Notes under the pieces: generated by a model
Databases searched by the model: none
Seen by the model: only the letters and a program-made list of their open reading frames with translations
Told to the model about the DNA's origin: nothing
Position numbers and translations under genes: made by a program
In this document: positions 22,799 through 27,340 of the stretch, piece by piece
Position numbering within the stretch: the first letter of the stretch is position 1
Layout: each line of letters begins with the position of its first letter
From: Dissophora ornata
Lineage: Eukaryota > Mortierellomycota > Mortierellomycetes > Mortierellales > Mortierellaceae
Assembly (NCBI GenBank): GCA_025201705.1
Contig: MU617006.1
Location: forward strand, 1 to 27,340
Direction of reading: 5' to 3'
Length of the DNA stretch: 27,340 nt

Positions 22799-24562
22799 AT
22801 GACTGGCGGCAAGCACTTCCTAACAGATCCCAAGACCCTCGTCAAGGACAGTCTCGTCGGCCTGACCCTCGCCAATCCGCACCTCTACTTTGACGAAAAG
22901 GAAAAGGTTATCTATCCCAAGGACCTTGCCTCCCTCCGCAACTCACAGGTCACTCTCTTTTGCGGTGGCGGTAGTGGTCATGAGCCCGCACACGCCGGAT
23001 TTGTCGGCCCCGGCATGCTCTCCGCCGCGGTCTCGGGCCATGTCTTCGCCTCCCCTTCATCCTCCCAGGTCCTCTCATGCCTGCGTCGCGTCTACTCGGA
23101 GGAGCATGGCACGCTTGTTGTTATCAAGAACTATACAGGAGATATCCTGAACTTTGGTCGGGCTGTTGAGCGCTTCAAGACCGAACGTGTGAATTATGGC
23201 AAACCCTTGCCCAAGGTCGCCACTGTAGTCGTCGACGATGATGTCGGCGTCGTTAACCCTGATGATGACGAAGAAGGCGGTGTGGGTCGTCGAGGCTTGG
23301 CTGGCTCTGTTCTCGCTTATAAGCTTGCTGGTGCTCGTGCTGTTAAAGGCGGAACTCTCGAGCAGGTCAAGCAGGTGGCCCAGTACGTGGTCTCTCACAC
23401 CTTCACCATCGGTTGCGCGCTTAATGCTGCCTCTGTCCCTGGACAAGGCTTCCCTCGCAACTTGAATGACAACGAAATGGAGGTCGGCATGGGCATCCAC
23501 AACGAGCCTGGCTTTGAAAGGAAGGAACTAGAACCGGCCGATACTTTGGTGCAGGGGCTGATTGACCACATTATCAACAGCCAGCCCTTCAAGGCACACC
23601 GTGGCAACCGGGCCGGTGTACTACTCCTTGTCAACAATCTTGGAGCAACATCGAACCTGGAGATGGGACTCGTTACAAAGCTCGCTGTGGAAGCAACACG
23701 AACCCGGGGTTTGACTCCCGTACGCGTGTTTTCTGGAACGTACATGACTGGCCTGGCAATGCCGGGTGCCAGCATCTCCTTGATGGTGCTCCCAGAAAAC
23801 AAGGAAGAGTACCAGGACCTTGTAGCTCTCATTGATGAGCCTGCACACTGCCCTGGCTGGATCAACCATGCGCAAGTTATCAACGCTGGCAGCACAGACG
23901 AATCATGCGAAGACCCTGCAGCGACCTTCACTCCTTCGTCCAATGCCGCATGGGAATGTGTCATAGACTCCGCTTATCACAGTGTTGTTGCCAAAGAACC
24001 TGAAGTCACCCGATTAGACCAGCTCATGGGTGACGGTGATTGTGGCCATGTTCTCCTCTCAGGCGCAACGGCCATATTTGAAGCCTCAAAGCACAGGCTA
24101 CTCCCACTGCACGACCCATCCGCTGCCCTGGCCCGCATCTCCGCCATTGTCGAGGACGCCATGGGCGGCACATCCGGAATTATCTACTGCCTATTCCTTG
24201 ATGGATTGGCTCAGCAGCTGCGTAAGCTTGGCGTGACCAGCAATGCGTCCCTGTCGCCGACCGTCTGGGGCACAGCTATGCTTGGCGCGTTGGATACACT
24301 CTACCAGTACACGAGTGCGCGCCCTGGTCACCGGACACTCATTGATGCCCTACAGCCCTTTGCGAGCACGCTCGCAACGACGGGCGATGTGAGGGCGGCG
24401 TTTGAGGCAGCTGACGAAGGCGCAAAGGCGACAGCGGGCATGAAGCCGAAGCGAGGGCGTGCGGTGTATGTTGGTAAAAATGAAGGTGGGGTTGCAGACG
24501 CGGGCGCGGTGGGTCTTGTCGCGGTGCTGAGCGGCGTTGCAGATGCACTCGACAAACATTGA
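22799..24562 (+). CDS. DAK1: dihydroxyacetone (glycerone) kinase, single-chain ATP-dependent
   Basis: This enzyme phosphorylates dihydroxyacetone to DHAP with ATP in the cytosol, for glycerol use and dihydroxyacetone detoxification. It is intronless, with 587 residues, the usual length of fungal Dak. The DhaK domain (about 1-345) shows GGGSGHEPAHAG at 56-67, D115 in NYTGD, and H234 in MGIHNEPG, the histidine that covalently binds the substrate carbonyl. The DhaL domain (about 385-587) shows the metal/ATP motif GDGDCG at 411-416, GGTSG at 456-460 and the late GVADAGAVG loop. The residues normally needed for activity appear present. The divergent neighbour is a glycerol-3-phosphate acyltransferase that can use products of the same pathway. 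The gene number (DAK1 or DAK2) is a naming choice, not something the sequence decides. Confidence 0.95.
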   Translation: MTGGKHFLTDPKTLVKDSLVGLTLANPHLYFDEKEKVIYPKDLASLRNSQVTLFCGGGSGHEPAHAGFVGPGMLSAAVSGHVFASPSSSQVLSCLRRVYSEEHGTLVVIKNYTGDILNFGRAVERFKTERVNYGKPLPKVATVVVDDDVGVVNPDDDEEGGVGRRGLAGSVLAYKLAGARAVKGGTLEQVKQVAQYVVSHTFTIGCALNAASVPGQGFPRNLNDNEMEVGMGIHNEPGFERKELEPADTLVQGLIDHIINSQPFKAHRGNRAGVLLLVNNLGATSNLEMGLVTKLAVEATRTRGLTPVRVFSGTYMTGLAMPGASISLMVLPENKEEYQDLVALIDEPAHCPGWINHAQVINAGSTDESCEDPAATFTPSSNAAWECVIDSAYHSVVAKEPEVTRLDQLMGDGDCGHVLLSGATAIFEASKHRLLPLHDPSAALARISAIVEDAMGGTSGIIYCLFLDGLAQQLRKLGVTSNASLSPTVWGTAMLGALDTLYQYTSARPGHRTLIDALQPFASTLATTGDVRAAFEAADEGAKATAGMKPKRGRAVYVGKNEGGVADAGAVGLVAVLSGVADALDKH

Positions 24563-24567
24563 AGAAA

Positions 24568-24573
24568 AATAAA
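24568..24573 (+). terminator. poly(A) signal AATAAA downstream of dihydroxyacetone kinase
   Basis: An exact AATAAA lies 6 nt after the kinase stop codon. Confidence 0.45.
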
Positions 24574-24642
24574 GGAAAATTGGGTTTCCCACGATGCATT
24601 ATTAAGCATCTTTCTGTCGAGAAGAGTGGCAGAGGATGTGTC

Positions 24643-24693
24643 ATTCATTGACTCATTTACGACAAGTGAAAAAAAAAAATTCATTGACTCATT
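24643..24693 (+). promoter_or_regulatory. paired TGACTCA sites in a 15-bp direct repeat
   Basis: The 15-mer ATTCATTGACTCATT occurs perfectly at 24643-24657 and again at 24679-24693, 36 bp apart, 129-179 bp upstream of the PhzF-family start codon. Its core TGACTCA is the consensus of AP-1/Gcn4-type bZIP factors. Use as an operator is inference from the motif and position. Confidence 0.55.
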
Positions 24694-24821
24694 CGCTCAT
24701 GGATGGGATCCCGGCAACTGTGGGCCAATCCATAAAAAGATCTGTCGTTTTTTGTCAATAACCCCTTCTTCCACCTCCACTTTGCCTGAAATCAGCTTCC
24801 ACTGTCCTACAGCTACAAACA

Positions 24822-25856
24822 ATGTCAACTGCTTCCTATCCGTTCTATCAGGTCGACGTCTTCACCGACAAGGGCTACCTCGGCAATCCCTTGGCCGTCG
24901 TCGTCGTCCTCGACCCTACTCTTCCAGTCCCCACAGAAAAGCAGATGGCACAGTTCGCCAACTGGACCAACCTTTCCGAAACTACGTTCTTGCTCCCCCC
25001 CACTGACCCTTCCAAAGCCGACTACAAGGTCCGCATCTTTACGCCTGCCTCCGAACTCCCCTTTGCGGGCCATCCTACCCTGGGCACCTGCCGTGTGTTC
25101 CTCGACCACACTGCTGGCGCGTCAGCGAGTAGCAAGAACAACGAGTCTAGGAAGGTTGTGCAAGAATGCGGTGTCGGACTCGTAGAGCTCCAAGTGTCTC
25201 CTGATTCCTCCATTGCCTTTGCGGCTCCTCCACTCTCCAAAACCGGCGCCGTTGAGGAAGACAAGGTTGAGATTGCCTGCCAGACTATGGGTATTGCTCG
25301 CTCAGAGGTTTTGGACACACAGTGGATCGTCAATGGACCGGAATGGTTCGCATTGTTGGTTAAAGACACCGAGACGGTGTTGAGGGCGAAGCGAAACCCG
25401 ACTACCGAATCTAAAAACCTCAAGTGGGGAATTATTGGAGCATACCCTCAAGATCAGAGGAAGGATCTGACAAAGGACCCGCTTTTTGAAGTGCGGACGT
25501 TTCCACATGGAGTTGGGGTTGATGAAGACCCTGTCACTGGTTCATTCAAGTGAGTTTTATTTTATGGGAGGGGGCATTAGCCGAGTTTTGTTATTGCGAC
25601 TTGTTTAATTTCCTGGAACTAACAAAAAATCTGTCCCTCCCCAACGCGTCGACGACGACTCATTCATCATATCAGTGCTGGAATGGCGCAGTGGTTGATT
25701 GGAACTGGCAAAGCCCCCACCAGCTACATTGCTTCACAAGGGACTGCAATGGGTCGACGAGGAAAAATCGTTGTGAAGCGCGATGATAATGATTCGGAAA
25801 AGGTCTGGATCGGTGGCCATTCCGTTGTCTGCATCAAGGGCGTTGTTCAAATCTGA
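24822..25856 (+). CDS. PhzF-family isomerase-like protein
   Basis: PhzF-family proteins have a diaminopimelate-epimerase-like two-lobe fold; the founding member isomerises a phenazine precursor, but most fungal members have no known substrate. Exons 24822-25549 and 25676-25856 give 302 residues, the normal family length, over a 126-nt GT-AG intron. Without splicing the protein would stop just after VTGSFK and lose the last ~60 residues. The catalytic glutamate is E53 in NLSETTF. ELPFAGHPTLG at 78-88, GVDEDPVTGS near 232-241 and the C-terminal SYIASQGTAMGRRG block are all present. No phenazine cluster neighbours are visible, so involvement in phenazine synthesis is not implied. The start is the first in-frame ATG with a good context (AACAATGTC). 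Confidence 0.92.
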
Positions 25857-26315
25857 AATTATGTAAAATATCACCAGGTTTTATCCCAGATTAAAGACAC
25901 TCCCCAGGTTAGGGATTGATATTGCTGTCATCACCAAATAATGATTCTTTATTTTACATTGCTCATGTTCGGGAAACGAGGTGTTCATGGCTACTGGGAT
26001 GCAGTGTCCAAAATGTGTATTTTGTGCTTCCTGGATATTGAAAAGGGTTGTCGTCCGGAAGAATGAAAAAAAGGGCTTGGTGTTGAACGGGACTGTGTGG
26101 TCGCGTAGTCGTTATCGGGACGTTAAAAAGGAATGTTACATTTTGTATGTACAACGGTATGTGTGTGTTCATGTGTTCATGAAAAAAAGGTGGTGTGCTA
26201 ATGGTAGTGGGTCGTTAACAAGGGGAGGAAGAACGAAATCGGGCGTATATGTACAAAAAGACCAGGTTCGCAAGGATAGGGGAAGGAAGAGGAGTTTTAC
26301 AGGTATCGTGGTGTT
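25857..26315. other. convergent intergenic region
   Basis: This region lies between the stop codons of the PhzF-family gene and the RasGEF gene. It should contain both 3' UTRs. A plus-strand open frame running through it into the RasGEF last exon is an antisense shadow. Nothing else is recognisable. Confidence 0.5.
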
Positions 26316-27340
26316 TCAAAAAAAGTTGAACTTGCTTAGGCTTCTCGAATGGTGCAGCTTGCCTGGCTCCGTGCCCACCGATTTCGTGTACAGCTCCTCG
26401 TCATCCAGCACATGCGTGTCTGTAATGACGCGTGAAATAAACGGGTCCGGCTGGACCACATACGGCTCTGACTGGAAATGGATCACGGTCGAGATAACCT
26501 CTGTCAGCAGACAAAACTTTTGCCAGTGGATCGTGCCATCCTGGCGAAAGTCGCGGTTGCCTTCGCTGATTGACAGCAGATCGCCCAAATGAACGCCACT
26601 ATCATTTTTTATAGAAAATTGAAGCAAAGGTGAGTAAAACATGAAACAACACACCGCATGGAGATAACTCGTGGCAACATGACATGCGAAAGCAACGTAC
26701 AGGTAAGGGATGCATGGCAGCTTTTGGATTTTCAAAGCCTGGCGGTACTCAAAAAAGCTGCGCTCAGAGCTCATAAGGTGCTCGAGTTCCTTGAACGTTG
26801 CCCACACCTCTTTGCCCTGCAGCAACTCGCGAGTTTGGACCAAGCGATGGATTGACGACGTGTTCATGGCTCCAATGATGGCCATCGTCGTGTTAAAGTT
26901 TCCCATATCGCGGAGGATCTAAAATAATCAAAAGTTACAAGTAGAGAGAAATATACAGGAGGTTAGTTAAGTTAGACGGCTTTGTTCACGTAACATCAAG
27001 CCGTTGTTGCAGGGGGGGTTTTTTTTTCCCAACATCGAAAAACGCACCTTGGCGATATTGATGAACTTTTCCATCATCTTGGCGCGGTTTTTGGCTTTGG
27101 ATGGCGACAAGATCATCGTGCCCACCCAGGACGAGATAAAATTGAAGTGCGCTATACACGCCTGGAAAGCCGTTGATCCTTTGCTGGTCTTCCATACCTG
27201 GCGCAACATGTCTCTAGGCTTTTTTAAAAAAAATTGGTGGCGTCAATAAAACGCGTCCGTCATCCCACAGATATTACAAAAGTTTCAAAACGCGTTTTTT
27301 TCTTTTCTTTTCTTTTTTTTTTTTTTTACCTTCAGCTTTT
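26316..27340 (-). CDS. Ras guanine-nucleotide exchange factor, CDC25 domain (3' part, runs off window)
   Basis: RasGEFs load GTP onto Ras-family GTPases at the membrane. Four exons are visible: 27330-27340, 27048-27218, 26701-26918 and 26316-26598, joined by GT-AG introns of 111, 129 and 102 nt. They give about 227 residues of the C-terminal half of the catalytic domain. Family blocks include FNFISSWVGTMIL, MMEKFINIAKILRDMGNFNT, MAIIGAMNTSSIHRL, PCIPYLGVHLGDL (rebuilt only by splicing) and the ISEGN motif. A tail of about 60 residues follows. The junction at 27218/27330 is supported by KLKPRDMLRQVW, which fits the family, although an alternative acceptor 4 nt downstream in the sense direction exists. 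The N-terminal half and any regulatory domains lie beyond the right edge. Confidence 0.9.

Noticed and set aside
25981..26592. 203-codon plus-strand open frame
   Set aside because: It starts in the 3' intergenic region and runs antisense through the RasGEF last exon, whose minus-strand frame matches the CDC25 family. Its composition is basic and low-quality, with no domain.

Overview
This is a nuclear segment of a filamentous fungus, most likely of the Mortierella lineage (Mortierellomycota). Genes carry short GT-AG introns (about 80-180 nt, one of 328 nt and one GC-AG), intergenic spaces are compact, and several proteins closely resemble conserved fungal/animal families. The large NACHT-WD40 gene has the layout I associate with the expanded NLR-like families of Mortierella. 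The lineage call is inference; the exon models were built by hand from reading frame, splice signals and family alignment.

Left part (1-8.2 kb) is a dense housekeeping block: a C-terminal stub, a small unknown gene, SPT4 (transcription elongation, minus) divergent from a MYST acetyltransferase of the ESA1/Tip60 type (plus), DUS2/SMM1 (tRNA dihydrouridine synthase, six exons) convergent with NAT3/NAA20 (NatB catalytic subunit, four exons), and a retinol-dehydrogenase-like SDR. SPT4 and ESA1 share a 391-bp promoter holding a four-tract G-quadruplex/i-motif sequence.

Middle part (8.2-19.3 kb) is gene-poor and accessory. It holds one very large minus-strand gene for an NLR-like protein (helical N-terminal region, NACHT ATPase, pentapeptide-like repeats, long array of near-identical 42-residue WD40 repeats). 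As sequenced the gene is broken in four places: two in-frame TAG codons, a +1 slip in an A8 run, and a frameshift before the pentapeptide region. It also contains a 698-nt assembly gap inside the WD40 array. A 176-bp paralogous scrap of the same gene lies downstream at 9.24-9.41 kb and still has the in-frame A7 version of the slipped run. About 3 kb on the upstream side (16.3-19.3 kb) shows no recognisable gene.

Right part (19.3-27.3 kb) is metabolic and signalling: an eight-exon SCT1/GPT2-type glycerol-3-phosphate acyltransferase (minus) divergent from an intronless dihydroxyacetone kinase (plus), then a PhzF-family protein, then the 3' part of a RasGEF (CDC25-domain) gene running off the right edge. 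The acyltransferase and kinase both act around DHAP/glycerol-3-phosphate, so their shared 428-bp upstream region could coordinate glycerolipid precursor supply. G-rich four-tract runs occur in that shared region and in the longest acyltransferase intron.
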